DNA of 64,000 nt, taken from contig NZ_JAPCZF010000008.1 of the NCBI RefSeq assembly GCF_025938095.1, positions 93,177 through 157,176 on the forward strand. Reading direction: 5' to 3'. This stretch comes from Novosphingobium sp. JCM 18896. Its GTDB lineage: Bacteria > Pseudomonadota > Alphaproteobacteria > Sphingomonadales > Sphingomonadaceae. Shown piece after piece: positions 33,137 through 41,626 of this stretch. Every line of letters begins with the position of its first letter. The first letter of the stretch is position 1. The notes beneath the pieces are model-generated. The model was not told the DNA's origin. It searched no databases and worked only from the letters and a program-made list of their open reading frames with translations. The position numbers were made by a program, and so were the translations under genes.

Positions 33137-34219
33137 ATGGGTCGGGCATTGTCGCATCGGGGGTGGCGCGCGGGGGCGCTGGTATGGGCGCTCGCGCTCG
33201 CCTGGCTGCCATCGGTGGCCTCGGCGAATAGTCGGACGTCCGATTTCGCCGCGCTCGATCTGCTCGACACGCCCAACGAAATCCAGGCCGACATGGACAG
33301 CGATGCCGCGCCGCTGCGGCTCTCCACGCTCGCCATGCGTACCTATCGACCGATCCCGGCGGAGCGGGCCGCGGCGAACTGGACCTTCGGTGAGACGGCC
33401 GCACCCGCGATCGGCGGCGGCTGGCGCGAGGACGCCACCTTGGTCCGCTTCGAGCTAACCGGCAAGCGCCGGCTCGGCGGCCATGTCTTCGCGGCGACGA
33501 TCGGCGGTGTCGATCTCGGCCGCGGCAATCTTGGCCCCAGCAATCTCGGCGGCGTGCCGGCGACGGCGAACTTCGCCACGGGACTCGGACCGATCCGTCA
33601 GCCGATCCCGCTCTCGGGCGATGTCATCGACTACGTCCAGCCGCGCTACGGCCATCCGTTGCTCGATTTCGCGCCGGGCGCCTTCAAGCGTCCGGGCTTC
33701 TACGGCAAGCTCGCCTGGACCGCGCCGGTGCCGGTGCGGGCCGAACTCATGCATTTCGACAGCAACGCCGATCCGATGGTCGCGGGCGGCGATCGCGAAT
33801 GGGGTCGCCGCACCTTGTTCGACGCGCTCGGCGTCGTGGCCGAGCTCGACCGCGATTGGGAACTGCGCGCCCAGGCGCTCGCGGGGCGCACGCGCCAGGG
33901 CGATCGCACCGGCGGCGACAACTGGATCGATATGCGCTTCCACGCCGCTTACGGCATGGTCACCCGCCGCTTTGCGCGCACCGCGCTGTCGGCGCGGGTC
34001 GATCTCTACCAGACGCGCAACGCGGGCAGCGCGGGGCTGGCCGACGACGAGGCTGGCTGGGCGGTGACCCTGGCCGCGCGGCGGCAGATCGGCCCGCAAC
34101 TCGCCGCCCTGGTCGAAGTGCTCCACGCCGAATGCGACGGCGAGGCCCGTCTGCGCCCCGCCGGGGCCTTTGCCGGCCGCCGCAGCCAGGTGATGATGGC
34201 GATGCGCGCGCACTGGTAG
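33137..34219 (+). CDS. Exported protein, probably an outer-membrane beta-barrel
   Basis: A 360-residue protein with a signal peptide (ALVWALALAWLPSVASA, cleavage expected after ASA near residue 29). The rest alternates polar and hydrophobic residues in short strands ending in aromatic residues, and it closes with AMRAHW, a terminal aromatic as in barrel proteins. Adjacent strands such as ELRAQALAGRT, DMRFHAAYGMVTRRF and ALSARVDLYQTR fit. No named family recognised; gene is monocistronic. Confidence 0.65.
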   Translation: MGRALSHRGWRAGALVWALALAWLPSVASANSRTSDFAALDLLDTPNEIQADMDSDAAPLRLSTLAMRTYRPIPAERAAANWTFGETAAPAIGGGWREDATLVRFELTGKRRLGGHVFAATIGGVDLGRGNLGPSNLGGVPATANFATGLGPIRQPIPLSGDVIDYVQPRYGHPLLDFAPGAFKRPGFYGKLAWTAPVPVRAELMHFDSNADPMVAGGDREWGRRTLFDALGVVAELDRDWELRAQALAGRTRQGDRTGGDNWIDMRFHAAYGMVTRRFARTALSARVDLYQTRNAGSAGLADDEAGWAVTLAARRQIGPQLAALVEVLHAECDGEARLRPAGAFAGRRSQVMMAMRAHW

Positions 34220-34244
34220 CGCCCAGATTCCTTGCCCCATGCAA

Positions 34245-34270
34245 AACGCCCCTCGCGAAGGAGGGGCGTT
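34245..34270. terminator. Terminator between convergent genes
   Basis: Perfect 10-bp stem AACGCCCCTC / GAGGGGCGTT, loop GCGAAG. The T tract is on the left-going side (GTTTTGC), so it mainly serves the DUF2171 gene. Confidence 0.85.
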
Positions 34271-34312
34271 CCGGCGCGACGACCTCGAAAAATCGTCGAA
34301 ACTGGGTATCGG

Positions 34313-34675
34313 TCAGGCTTCCTGACCGAAATCGTTGTCGCCGCGTTCGCGCAGGCGAATCTTGTCGCCCTCGATGCCCGCGACCTGGCTCAGCTGGACG
34401 TAGTGGTGCTGGCCGTCGCTTGAATCCGACCGCGAAAGCTTGATGCGGTCGCCATCGACGTGATCGACCGTGCCGACGTGCTGGCCGGCATCGTCGATCA
34501 CTTCCTGGTGTTCGCGGATCTGGTCGGCGAAGCGATCGGTGCCGCCACCGCCCGACTGCTGGCCGCCGGTCTGATCGAACTGCTGCTGCTGGCCGCTGCT
34601 GCGTGCGGCCTGCGAATCGCCGAGCGGGCTGACGTTCTGCTGGCCCTGCTGTTGCTGGTTACGGCGGTCTTCCAT
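34313..34675 (-). CDS. DUF2171 domain protein with Gln-rich N-terminus
   Basis: A 120-residue protein. Residues 1-45 are Gln/Gly/Ser-rich and likely disordered; residues about 50-115 form a DUF2171-like PRC-barrel-type domain (IREHQEVIDDAGQHVGTVDH, KLSRSD, HYVQLSQVAGIEGDKIRL). Related proteins are often stress-inducible in alphaproteobacteria, but no function is proven. Converges with the barrel-like gene. Confidence 0.75.
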   Translation of the reverse strand: MEDRRNQQQQGQQNVSPLGDSQAARSSGQQQQFDQTGGQQSGGGGTDRFADQIREHQEVIDDAGQHVGTVDHVDGDRIKLSRSDSSDGQHHYVQLSQVAGIEGDKIRLRERGDNDFGQEA

Positions 34676-34769
34676 CGATCTTCTCCGAGATTGGGCCGCG
34701 AGGACTGTCGCGGCGTGGGGGTACTCGGAGAACCGCGGCGCGGGGGCTTCCGTTCCGCGTCGCGGGTGC

Positions 34770-35492
34770 TCAGGCGACGAACCGTGCAGCGATGGCCAGC
34801 AGGGCCTCGGTCAGCGCCTCGGGCGCGCAGAGGAAGGGCGAGTGATCGGCCGCCAGAGTCACCACCGGATCGCAGGGCGCGGCCGCCTGCATGTCGCGCT
34901 GCTTGGCCAGCGAGACCGTCGCATCCTCGCTGCATTCGACGAAGGCGCGCGGCATTTTGCCCCAGCGCTCCCAGGTCACCGTCGCGGGCTCGTGCATGAC
35001 GCCGAGCGGCTCGCGGTGAAGCCGCGCCAGCGCCCAGGCGGCGTCGGCGTCGCTGCAGCCCGAGTAGAACTGCGTGCGGGCGATCGCGGCAAGCGCTTCG
35101 GGCGCGAGCGGCGGCGCGTCGGGATCGGGGCGGTGGCCGGTGACCTGGGCCAGGCTCTGCCCGGGCGGAACGATCAGCGCGGTCAGGTAGACCAGCCCGG
35201 CGATCAGCTCGGGCACGCGTTCGGCCGCCTCGCCGATCACCAGCCCGCCGCGGCTGTGCCCGACGAGCACCACCGGTTGCCCCGTCGACCTATGCGCTGT
35301 CCGCACGGTCTCTGCGACGAAGTCACCCCAGTCGGCGAGCGTCACCTGGTCCACGGGGATCGCCTGGTTGGTGCCCATGCCGGGCAGGTCGGGCGCGATG
35401 ACGATGTGGCCCGCGGCTTCGAGCCGCGGCACGATGCGGTCCCAGGTCCAGCGCCCGTGCATCGCGCCGGGGATCAGCACGAAGCTTGCCAT
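34770..35492 (-). CDS. Alpha/beta hydrolase
   Basis: A 240-residue hydrolase of the same broad group as the 1.4 kb gene: opening FVLIPGAMHGRWTWDRIVP, nucleophile elbow GHSRGG, catalytic His in LAADHSPFLCAPEAL. Hydroxynitrile lyase-like or esterase role possible; substrate unknown. It is divergent from the GST at 35566, sharing a 73-base intergenic region. Confidence 0.87.
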   Translation of the reverse strand: MASFVLIPGAMHGRWTWDRIVPRLEAAGHIVIAPDLPGMGTNQAIPVDQVTLADWGDFVAETVRTAHRSTGQPVVLVGHSRGGLVIGEAAERVPELIAGLVYLTALIVPPGQSLAQVTGHRPDPDAPPLAPEALAAIARTQFYSGCSDADAAWALARLHREPLGVMHEPATVTWERWGKMPRAFVECSEDATVSLAKQRDMQAAAPCDPVVTLAADHSPFLCAPEALTEALLAIAARFVA

Positions 35493-35565
35493 GGCCTCTC
35501 TCCTCTTCTGTTATCGGCACGAAGCGAGCAGGCGGCGGAAGGCCTGTCAATCGGTGAGGAACAGC

Positions 35566-36342
35566 ATGGGTCAGCCGCTGACGTTCTACGGCATGTCGAG
35601 CCCCAACGCGCGCAAGGTCGCGATCCTGCTCGAGGAGATCGGCCTGCTCTACCGCACCGAGCACGTCGCCGTGTTCCGCGGGCGCCAGTTCGACGAGCGC
35701 TTTCTCGCGCTCAGTCCGATGGCCAAGGTGCCGGTGATCGTCGATCCCGACGGGCCGGCCGGGGCGGAGCCGATCTTCGAATCGGGGGCGATCCTGATCT
35801 ACCTCGCCGAGACTTACGCGCCGCAGTTCTATCCCGCTGACGGTCCCGAGCGGTGGCAGGTGCTCAAGTGGCTGATGCTGCAGATGAGCCAGGTCGGCCC
35901 GGTCTTCGGCCAGCATTCGCACTACCGGCTGCTGCAGGGCCAAGACTATGCCGCAGGCCGCGCGCGGCGGGGCATGGCGCAGATCTTCCAGGCGCTCGAG
36001 CGCCGGCTCGGCGAGGCGCAATGGCTCGGCGGCGGGTCCTATTCGATCGCCGACGTGGCGACCTATCCCTGGGCCAAGCGGCTCAAGCGCTATGGCCTCG
36101 ATCCCGCCGAATACCCGCAGGTGACCGCTTGGCGCGCGGCGATCGAGGCACGACCGGCGATCGGGCGCGCGCACCGCGTGATCGCCGAATGGGCCCGTCA
36201 GGACACGGCCGACCGTGCCGCCGCGACACATGAAGAAAATGAAATGTTTCAGGGGCTTCACATTCGCGCGCCGAGCGCGCAGGCTGCTTCCGCACATAAC
36301 GGCCAGATCGAATCCGAACGGGAAAGGAACGGGCATGGCTGA
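35566..36342 (+). CDS. Glutathione S-transferase family protein
   Basis: A 258-residue GST. Thioredoxin-like N-domain: LTFYGMSSPNARKVAILLEE, cis-Pro in MAKVPVIVD, and the glutathione-binding FESGAILIYLAE; the all-helical C-domain includes YSIADVATYPW. The last 35 residues after WARQDTADRAA do not match the family and may be an extension created by a moved stop codon. The stop overlaps the next gene's start by eight bases, so the cupin is coupled to it. Confidence 0.87.
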   Translation: MGQPLTFYGMSSPNARKVAILLEEIGLLYRTEHVAVFRGRQFDERFLALSPMAKVPVIVDPDGPAGAEPIFESGAILIYLAETYAPQFYPADGPERWQVLKWLMLQMSQVGPVFGQHSHYRLLQGQDYAAGRARRGMAQIFQALERRLGEAQWLGGGSYSIADVATYPWAKRLKRYGLDPAEYPQVTAWRAAIEARPAIGRAHRVIAEWARQDTADRAAATHEENEMFQGLHIRAPSAQAASAHNGQIESERERNGHG

Positions 36343-36790
36343 GCTAAACAGGCGGCGCGTCGTCACGGGTCTCGACGCGCAGGGCCGCAGCACCGTCCTT
36401 ATCGACGGCCCGATACCCCACGCCGAGGAGACGACCGCGGCGCTCGTCTGGCGGACCCACGCGCACCCCGCCGACAACGCCGGCAGCGACGATCCCGTCG
36501 CACCCTACGAGACGGCGATGCTGCACACGCCGGGCTCGAACTTCGCGATCTGCCAGTTCCGCCCGCGCACGCCCGAGATCATGCACGCGACCAACACGAT
36601 CGACTATCTGGTGATTCTCTCGGGCCGGGTCACCCTCGTGCTCGAGGAGGGCGAGACCGAACTCGGCGCGGGCGACTGCGTGGTCGATCGCGGCGTGGTC
36701 CACGGCTGGCGCAACCCGCACGACGAGCCCTGCGTGGCAGCGGTGGTCAACCTGCCGGCTTATCCGGTAGGCAAGGGCCGGACGATATAA
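36335..36790 (+). CDS. Cupin domain protein 1
   Basis: A 151-residue single cupin. Metal-site text: HATNTIDYLVILSGRVTLVLEEGE and DRGVVHGWRNPHDEP, with the His in the second motif. It ends NLPAYPVGKGRTI. Similar to small cupins annotated near aromatic or glutathione-linked degradation genes, function unknown. It overlaps the GST stop and is followed 20 bases later by a paralogue. Confidence 0.87.
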   Translation: MAELNRRRVVTGLDAQGRSTVLIDGPIPHAEETTAALVWRTHAHPADNAGSDDPVAPYETAMLHTPGSNFAICQFRPRTPEIMHATNTIDYLVILSGRVTLVLEEGETELGAGDCVVDRGVVHGWRNPHDEPCVAAVVNLPAYPVGKGRTI

Positions 36791-36810
36791 GCGACAAGGG
36801 GCGAGGACCG

Positions 36811-37251
36811 ATGCGGCGGGTGGTTACCGGGCTCAATGCCGAGGGCAGGTCTTGCATCGTGTTCGACGGCGAGGTGCCGCGCCACCAGCCCGCGGCCAAC
36901 CTGATCTGGCGCAACACGCTGCCCGCCGATAATTCGGGCGAAGCCGAAGCCGCGGTGCCTTACGACATGGGCCTGCTCCACGACGGCGGGGTCAACTTCA
37001 TCCTGACCGAACTGCCCGCGGGGCTCGGCGGCGAGGCCTTCCTCCACGCCACCGACACGATCGACTACCTGGTGATGATTGCGGGCGAAGTCGTGCTCGT
37101 GCTCGAGACCGGCGAAGTGACCCTGCGCGCGGGCGACTTCATCGTCGACCGCGGCGTGATCCACGGCTGGCGCAACGACGGCACCGAAACCGCGGTCTTC
37201 GCCTCGGTCACGGTGCCGGCCCTCCCTGTCGGCAAAGGGCGGACGGTCTAG
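36811..37251 (+). CDS. Cupin domain protein 2 (paralogue)
   Basis: A 146-residue cupin clearly related to the previous gene: HATDTIDYLVMIAGEVVLVLETGE and DRGVIHGWRNDGTE align directly, and the end VPALPVGKGRTV matches NLPAYPVGKGRTI. The shared closing motif is unusual for loose cupins and suggests a recent duplication. Same operon as the GST and cupin 1. Confidence 0.87.
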   Translation: MRRVVTGLNAEGRSCIVFDGEVPRHQPAANLIWRNTLPADNSGEAEAAVPYDMGLLHDGGVNFILTELPAGLGGEAFLHATDTIDYLVMIAGEVVLVLETGEVTLRAGDFIVDRGVIHGWRNDGTETAVFASVTVPALPVGKGRTV

Positions 37252-37275
37252 ATCAAACCATCGTCCAAAAACCAT

Positions 37276-37360
37276 CGTCATTGCGAGCGTAGCGAAGCAA
37301 TCCAGGGCGGCAGAGCATGGCGCTCTGGATTGCCGCGCCGCTTCGCGGCTCGCAATGACG
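37276..37360. repeat. Palindromic repeat with GTCATTGCGAG ends
   Basis: Outer arms CGTCATTGCGAG / CTCGCAATGACG (12 bp, perfect) and inner arms CAATCCAG / CTGGATTG around GGCGGCAGAGCATGGCGCT. This type is abundant in sphingomonad genomes. Confidence 0.88.
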
Positions 37361-37370
37361 AAGCAGAATC

Positions 37371-37544
37371 CTAGATCCGCTCTTCCTCGATCGTCGGATC
37401 CTCTTCCTTGCGCTTGACCTCCTCGGGAGTCGGCTGGCTGCCGTCGGCCTTGGGCGGGGCGCCGTCGGTGTTGGTCCAGCGGCCGTCTGGTGTCGCGGCC
37501 GTGCCGGTGACGTTGCGCGAATCCTCGGGTTCGTACTCGCCCAT
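37371..37544 (-). CDS. Small acidic hydrophilic protein
   Basis: A 57-residue ORF starting MGEYEPEDSRNVTGTAATPD and ending EEDPTIEEERI, rich in Glu, Pro and Thr, without hydrophobic segments. A strong ribosome binding site (AAGGAGATAAGCC) precedes the ATG, and codon use is normal for this genome, so I think it is real. It lies between the cupin operon and the second GST. No function known. Confidence 0.65.
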   Translation of the reverse strand: MGEYEPEDSRNVTGTAATPDGRWTNTDGAPPKADGSQPTPEEVKRKEEDPTIEEERI

Positions 37545-37651
37545 GGCTTATCTCCTTGGCTAAAGGCCGCGCGGCGGCCATCCTGTACACAACCACAGGA
37601 AGAGCGGCGCGGTTCCGCGCGTCGCCGCAGCGGGAAAGGTATCCGTCCGAA

Positions 37652-38389
37652 ATGTCCGAGAAACTCGTCCTCCACGGCATGCAGAGCCCCAATGTCATCA
37701 AGGTGATCCTGATGCTCGAGGAGTGCGGGCTGGACTACGAGCTGCGCCACACCGCGGTGTTCAGCCAGGCGCAGTTCGAACCGGAATTCCTCGCCAAGAA
37801 CCCGCTCGGCAAGGTCCCCGTGCTCGAGGACCCGCGGCTCGGCCAGCCCTTGTTCGAATCGGGCGCGATCCTGCTCTGGCTCGCCGAACGTGAGGGCAAG
37901 TTCCTGCCCACCACCCAGCCGCAGCGCGCCGAGGTCATGCAGTGGCTGATGGTGCAGATGGCCAACGTCGGCCCGATGATGGGCCAGGTGAACCACTTCA
38001 ACATCGCCCCGCCCGAGACCGCGCCTTACGCCAAGGCGCGCTATCAGGCCGTCGCCGCCAAGCTCAACCGCCTGCTCGACGAGCGCCTGCAGAGCCGTGA
38101 CTGGCTCGCCGGCGGCGAATACTCGATCGCCGACATGGCGACCCAGCCCTGGGCCTTCTACGTCGAGCGCCACGGCTTCGACCCGGCCGACTACCCGGCG
38201 CTGATCGCCTGGCGCCAGCGCATCCAGGACCGCCCCGCCACCCAGCGCGCGATGGCACGCGTCGCCGAGGCCTTCGACGACGTCGCCAACCGCACGCGCA
38301 AGGGCGCCTCGCGCGAGGATCTCGACCGCTTCTTCGGCCGCACCGACACCGTCCCCGCGACCGACTTCACCGCCGTCCAGCAGATGTGA
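37652..38389 (+). CDS. Glutathione S-transferase family protein
   Basis: A 245-residue GST related to the one at 35566: LVLHGMQSPNVIKVILMLEE, NPLGKVPVLED, FESGAILLWLAE, and helical-domain YSIADMATQPWAF. The first-domain Ser/Asn in SPN is where catalytic Ser or Cys lies in the Nu/YfcG-like classes. The start at ATG 37652 follows GGAAAGG; the open frame to 37556 is longer than needed. Possibly disulfide reductase or conjugating activity. Confidence 0.88.
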   Translation: MSEKLVLHGMQSPNVIKVILMLEECGLDYELRHTAVFSQAQFEPEFLAKNPLGKVPVLEDPRLGQPLFESGAILLWLAEREGKFLPTTQPQRAEVMQWLMVQMANVGPMMGQVNHFNIAPPETAPYAKARYQAVAAKLNRLLDERLQSRDWLAGGEYSIADMATQPWAFYVERHGFDPADYPALIAWRQRIQDRPATQRAMARVAEAFDDVANRTRKGASREDLDRFFGRTDTVPATDFTAVQQM

Positions 38390-38407
38390 GGGCAGGGCGG
38401 TGATCAC

Positions 38408-38583
38408 CCTTCCCCCTTGATGGGGGAAGGATGCGGAGACTTGGGAGCTTGCTCCCTAGTCGTAGCTGGATGGGGGTGAGCGCGCCGCCAACGCAGGGCC
38501 CGTCGGCACGCTCACCCCCACCCAACTCCGGCTAGGCGGCTGCGCCGCCAAGCCTGCGTATCCCTCCCCCATCGAGGGGGAGG
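38408..38583. repeat. Composite palindromic repeat (family shared with 32901-33051)
   Basis: Hairpin CCTTCCCCC-TTGAT-GGGGGAAGG at 38408-38430, perfect 12-bp arms TGGGGGTGAGCG (38471-38482) and CGCTCACCCCCA (38509-38520), and hairpin CCTCCCCC-ATCGA-GGGGGAGG at 38563-38583. The GAGACTTGGGAGCTTGCTCC core matches the 33 kb element. Confidence 0.8.
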
Positions 38584-38614
38584 AAGGTCGCGTGCCGCAC
38601 CCCGCCCCATTTTT

Positions 38615-38718
38615 CGTCATCCCCGCGAAGGCGGGGATCCATCTTCCGCGCTTGCCGATCGCACCGCGGTGCAGGACGAGAACCTTGGTGATGGATCCCC
38701 GCCTTCGCGAGGATGACG
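38615..38718. repeat. Inverted repeat with 28-bp arms
   Basis: Left arm 38615-38642 begins CGTCATCCCCGCGAAGG and the right arm 38691-38718 ends CGCGAGGATGACG; 27 of 28 bases pair. A typical sphingomonad palindrome, between the GST gene and nrdB. Confidence 0.85.
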
Positions 38719-38798
38719 GGTGTTTGCGAGGTGTGACGAGGCCCGGAACCGGGTCGGTCGTCCACTTCCCGCCACACCCCATCCAGACTGTTGATAAA

Positions 38799-38846
38799 CG
38801 CCACATCCTGTGGCGAGCGACCCTGCGAAACACTATGTAGGGTGTT
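38799..38846 (+). promoter_or_regulatory. Paired NrdR-like boxes upstream of nrdB
   Basis: Box 1 CGCCACATCCTGTGGCG (38799-38815) is a perfect palindrome around one base; box 2 AACACTATGTAGGGTGTT (38829-38846) resembles the NrdR consensus ACACWATATNTWGTGT. Their centres are about 30-31 bases apart, three helical turns, the spacing NrdR needs. They lie 100-150 bases before the nrdB start. Confidence 0.65.
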
Positions 38847-38946
38847 CGGCCGCGGTTCCGCGGGTGCCGGTTTACGCCGGAACGCCTGGAGAACAGCGGC
38901 CGAATCGTCTACACTCGCAGCCGTCCGATCCGAAAGGTCGCTCCAG

Positions 38947-40005
38947 ATGCCTCTTCTCGAAGCCCGCAAGACCTACAAGCCCTTCGAATATCCGTGGGCC
39001 TACGAGTTCTGGAAGCGGCAGCAGCAGATCCACTGGATGCCCGAGGAAGTGCCGCTGGGCGAGGACTGCCGCGACTGGGCGCAGAAGATCTCCGAGCATG
39101 AGCGCAACCTGCTGACGCAGATCTTCCGCTTCTTCACCCAGGCCGACGTCGAGGTGCAGGACTGCTACCACGACAAGTACGGCCGCGTGTTCAAGCCGAC
39201 CGAGATCAAGATGATGCTCGCCGCCTTCTCCAACATGGAGACCGTGCACATCGCCGCCTATTCGCACCTGCTCGACACGATCGGCATGCCCGAGAGCGAG
39301 TACGGCATGTTCCTCGAATACGAGGAGCTCAAGGCCAAGCACGACTACCTGCAACAGTTCGGCGTCGACAACGACGAGGACATCGCCCGCACCCTCGCCA
39401 TGTTCGGTGGCTTCACCGAAGGGCTCCAGCTCTTCGCCTCCTTCGCCATGCTGATGAACTTCCCGCGCTTCAACAAGATGAAGGGCATGGGCCAGATCGT
39501 TTCGTGGTCGGTCCGCGACGAGAGCCTCCACTGCGAGGGCATCGTCAAGCTGTTCCACACCTTCACCAAGGAACGCGGCTGCCTGACCAAGGCGGTCAAG
39601 GAAGACATCATCGACTGCTGCCAGAAGACCGTGCGGCTCGAGGACGCCTTCATCGACCTCGCCTTCGAGCAGGGCCCGGTCCCCGGCATGAGCGCCAAGG
39701 AGATCAAGCGCTACATCCGCTACATCGCCGACTGGCGCCTGGGCCAGCTCGGCCTGCCCGAGATCTACATGATCGATGAGCACCCGCTGCCCTGGCTGAC
39801 CCCGCTGCTCAACGGCGTCGAGCACGCCAACTTCTTCGAGACGCGCGCAACCGAATATTCGAAGGGCGCGACCAAGGGCAACTGGCAGGACGTCTGGTCG
39901 AGCTTCGACCAGCGCCGCAAGGCCAAGGGCTCCGACGCCGCCAACGAGGCCGGCGAGACCGAGGGGCCGGACATGTTCGCCAAGGCGGGGATCGCGGCGG
40001 AATGA
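38947..40005 (+). CDS. nrdB: Ribonucleoside-diphosphate reductase beta subunit (class Ia)
   Basis: A 352-residue R2 protein. Di-iron ligands and radical site are visible: Asp 67 (FTQADVEVQD), Glu 98 and His 101 (NMETVH) with the radical Tyr 105 (IAAYSHLL), and later Glu/His ligands (DESLHCEG). It makes the tyrosyl radical used by NrdA to reduce ribonucleotides. NrdA is not in the window. Start at ATG 38947; the upstream frame to 38791 runs through the NrdR boxes. Confidence 0.96.
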   Translation: MPLLEARKTYKPFEYPWAYEFWKRQQQIHWMPEEVPLGEDCRDWAQKISEHERNLLTQIFRFFTQADVEVQDCYHDKYGRVFKPTEIKMMLAAFSNMETVHIAAYSHLLDTIGMPESEYGMFLEYEELKAKHDYLQQFGVDNDEDIARTLAMFGGFTEGLQLFASFAMLMNFPRFNKMKGMGQIVSWSVRDESLHCEGIVKLFHTFTKERGCLTKAVKEDIIDCCQKTVRLEDAFIDLAFEQGPVPGMSAKEIKRYIRYIADWRLGQLGLPEIYMIDEHPLPWLTPLLNGVEHANFFETRATEYSKGATKGNWQDVWSSFDQRRKAKGSDAANEAGETEGPDMFAKAGIAAE

Positions 40006-40033
40006 ATATTTGGAAGCTGGTGGGAAAGATTTT

Positions 40034-40849
40034 CTAGGGATTCTGGTTCCTGTAGGCGCAATCTGCAAGAACTAGGCGCTTAGGGTCTCCTTTTGCGGAT
40101 TCGATTTTTGAGGCCCAGAAACGTAGTTCTTTCTCACCAGATACAGTGTTGCCATGCAACGACCATGTTAGCAGTCCTCGTTTATTGTCTGGAAATGCGG
40201 CGCCGGGACGAAATGGTAAAACTCTCTGGAGCTCTCGCACGAATGCGCGCCCATTCCCGCTTATAGAATTGTAGCGCGTGATGCTCCCGGTGAATTCTTC
40301 GACATTGGGGTTCTCATCCCTTGTGTTGACCCATTCACTAGTGCTCTGGTTAAAAACAACAAGTTTAGATCTAGGTCTCTCTAAGGTCACTTGGTTGACG
40401 CCATGGTCAATGGCACGATGGGCTCTTTGAAGGCTGCCTTCGAGAGTTTCTGCTAGATGGTCGAAAAAGGTTTCGTCGATCGACAGTTTTTGTACTGCAG
40501 GTGTTTCCGGTTTCGTTCCGAGGTATCCTGCTGCCTTGGAAAATGCCGTTTTCATGAAATCATAAAAAACAGCTCCTCCGAGAGCTGATGTCGCAGGATA
40601 TTGCTCAATTACGGTAATAATATCAAATAAAACGCTACCCCGCCTTGGAGCTCCGAAATACATTTCGGCTCCCTTCATCGCTGTAGCCCGTGATACTACC
40701 TCGCCGGTCATATAGGCGTGGACGGCTATCTGAAGTGCCTGGGAGAAGCCATAAAAGGACGTTGCTCCATCGTATAGATCGAGCCCATTTTCCTCAATGT
40801 CCTTACCGCTAAAGCGCAGCTTTAAAGAGAATTTGCTTAATTCAGGCAT
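40034..40849 (-). CDS. Hypothetical protein, AT-rich orphan gene
   Basis: A 271-residue soluble protein from ATG 40849, after AAAGGGGACACC. Composition is clearly more AT-rich than all genes around it, with AT-ending codons, so it looks acquired. Early text (LRFSGKDIEENGLDLYDGATSFYGFSQALQIAVH) read in pieces, then EMYFGAPRRGSVLFDI, suggests a family of uncharacterised proteins often found in accessory regions, possibly defence-related. No catalytic motif seen. It sits between nrdB and a DUF1294 gene. Confidence 0.75.
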   Translation of the reverse strand: MPELSKFSLKLRFSGKDIEENGLDLYDGATSFYGFSQALQIAVHAYMTGEVVSRATAMKGAEMYFGAPRRGSVLFDIITVIEQYPATSALGGAVFYDFMKTAFSKAAGYLGTKPETPAVQKLSIDETFFDHLAETLEGSLQRAHRAIDHGVNQVTLERPRSKLVVFNQSTSEWVNTRDENPNVEEFTGSITRYNSISGNGRAFVRELQRVLPFRPGAAFPDNKRGLLTWSLHGNTVSGEKELRFWASKIESAKGDPKRLVLADCAYRNQNP

Positions 40850-41020
40850 GGTGTCCCCTTTGCGCTCATGGTGACACACAAAAAGACAAATTCAACCCTT
40901 CTTTAATTAGTTTTTACTATGTTCTCGTCTGACGGAGGCGGTGCGCAAAATGCCAATCATTTCGCAATAGGCGTGTCTATTTCCGTCCTTCTCTCTGTGT
41001 GTCACTTCCGTCTCGATCTG

Positions 41021-41284
41021 ATGACCGCGCTGATCGCCATCAATCTCCTCACCTTCGCCGCCTTCGGTCTCGACAAAATGCTCGCCAAAACACACTGGCG
41101 GCGAATGCGCGAGACGGCCTTGCTGTGGTTCGCCGCGCTCGGTGGGACGCCGGGCGCCTATGCCGGCCGCGCGCTGTTTCGCCACAAGACGCGCAAGCAG
41201 CCGTTCTCCCGCCGGCTCCACGCCGTTGCCGCGTTTCAGCTCCTGCTGCTGGCCGGTGCACTCGCCTGGGTCATGGCGGGCTGA
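41021..41284 (+). CDS. DUF1294 membrane protein
   Basis: An 87-residue protein with two or three hydrophobic helices and the DUF1294 core: INLLTFAAFGLDKMLA, RRMRETALLWFAALGGTPGA, LFRHKTRKQPF. The open frame runs back to ATG 40919, adding 34 residues encoded in AT-rich sequence akin to the orphan gene; I prefer ATG 41021 because family members begin at the first helix. Function unknown. Confidence 0.78.
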   Translation: MTALIAINLLTFAAFGLDKMLAKTHWRRMRETALLWFAALGGTPGAYAGRALFRHKTRKQPFSRRLHAVAAFQLLLLAGALAWVMAG

Positions 41285-41357
41285 GCCGCAACCGGCGCGG
41301 CTAGGCCGCACGACACCGGCATTTTCCTACACGCCGCGCTTCTGTCATGGTCGCGCC

Positions 41358-41585
41358 ATGCCCACCCGTCGCCGCCCCAGCCCCGCCTATCATTGGACCG
41401 ACGAGAAGATGATCGCCTTCATGGAAGCCCTGGCCGCGACCGCCTCGGTTACCGCGGCGGCGGCGAAAGTCGGGATGAGCCGGCAATCGGCCTATCGCCT
41501 GCGCGCGCGGCTCGACCCCGAACGCGCGGCGCTCTGGGATGGCGTGGCCGTGCTGGCGCGTCGCCTGCGCACCGCGCGGCGGTAA
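41358..41585 (+). CDS. Small helix-turn-helix protein
   Basis: A 75-residue protein. The HTH is in TASVTAAAAKVGMSRQSAYRLRARL (residues about 33-57), similar to recombinase or phage-regulator recognition helices. The N-terminus (MPTRRRPSPAYHWTDEKMIA) is basic. Short HTH proteins of this type occur alone in sphingomonads. It is followed by the GTCACTTTC tandem repeat. Confidence 0.7.
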   Translation: MPTRRRPSPAYHWTDEKMIAFMEALAATASVTAAAAKVGMSRQSAYRLRARLDPERAALWDGVAVLARRLRTARR

Positions 41586-41626
41586 ACCCGATGGACAAAG
41601 TGACACGTCGCGCGGCTCGCCCCCTT

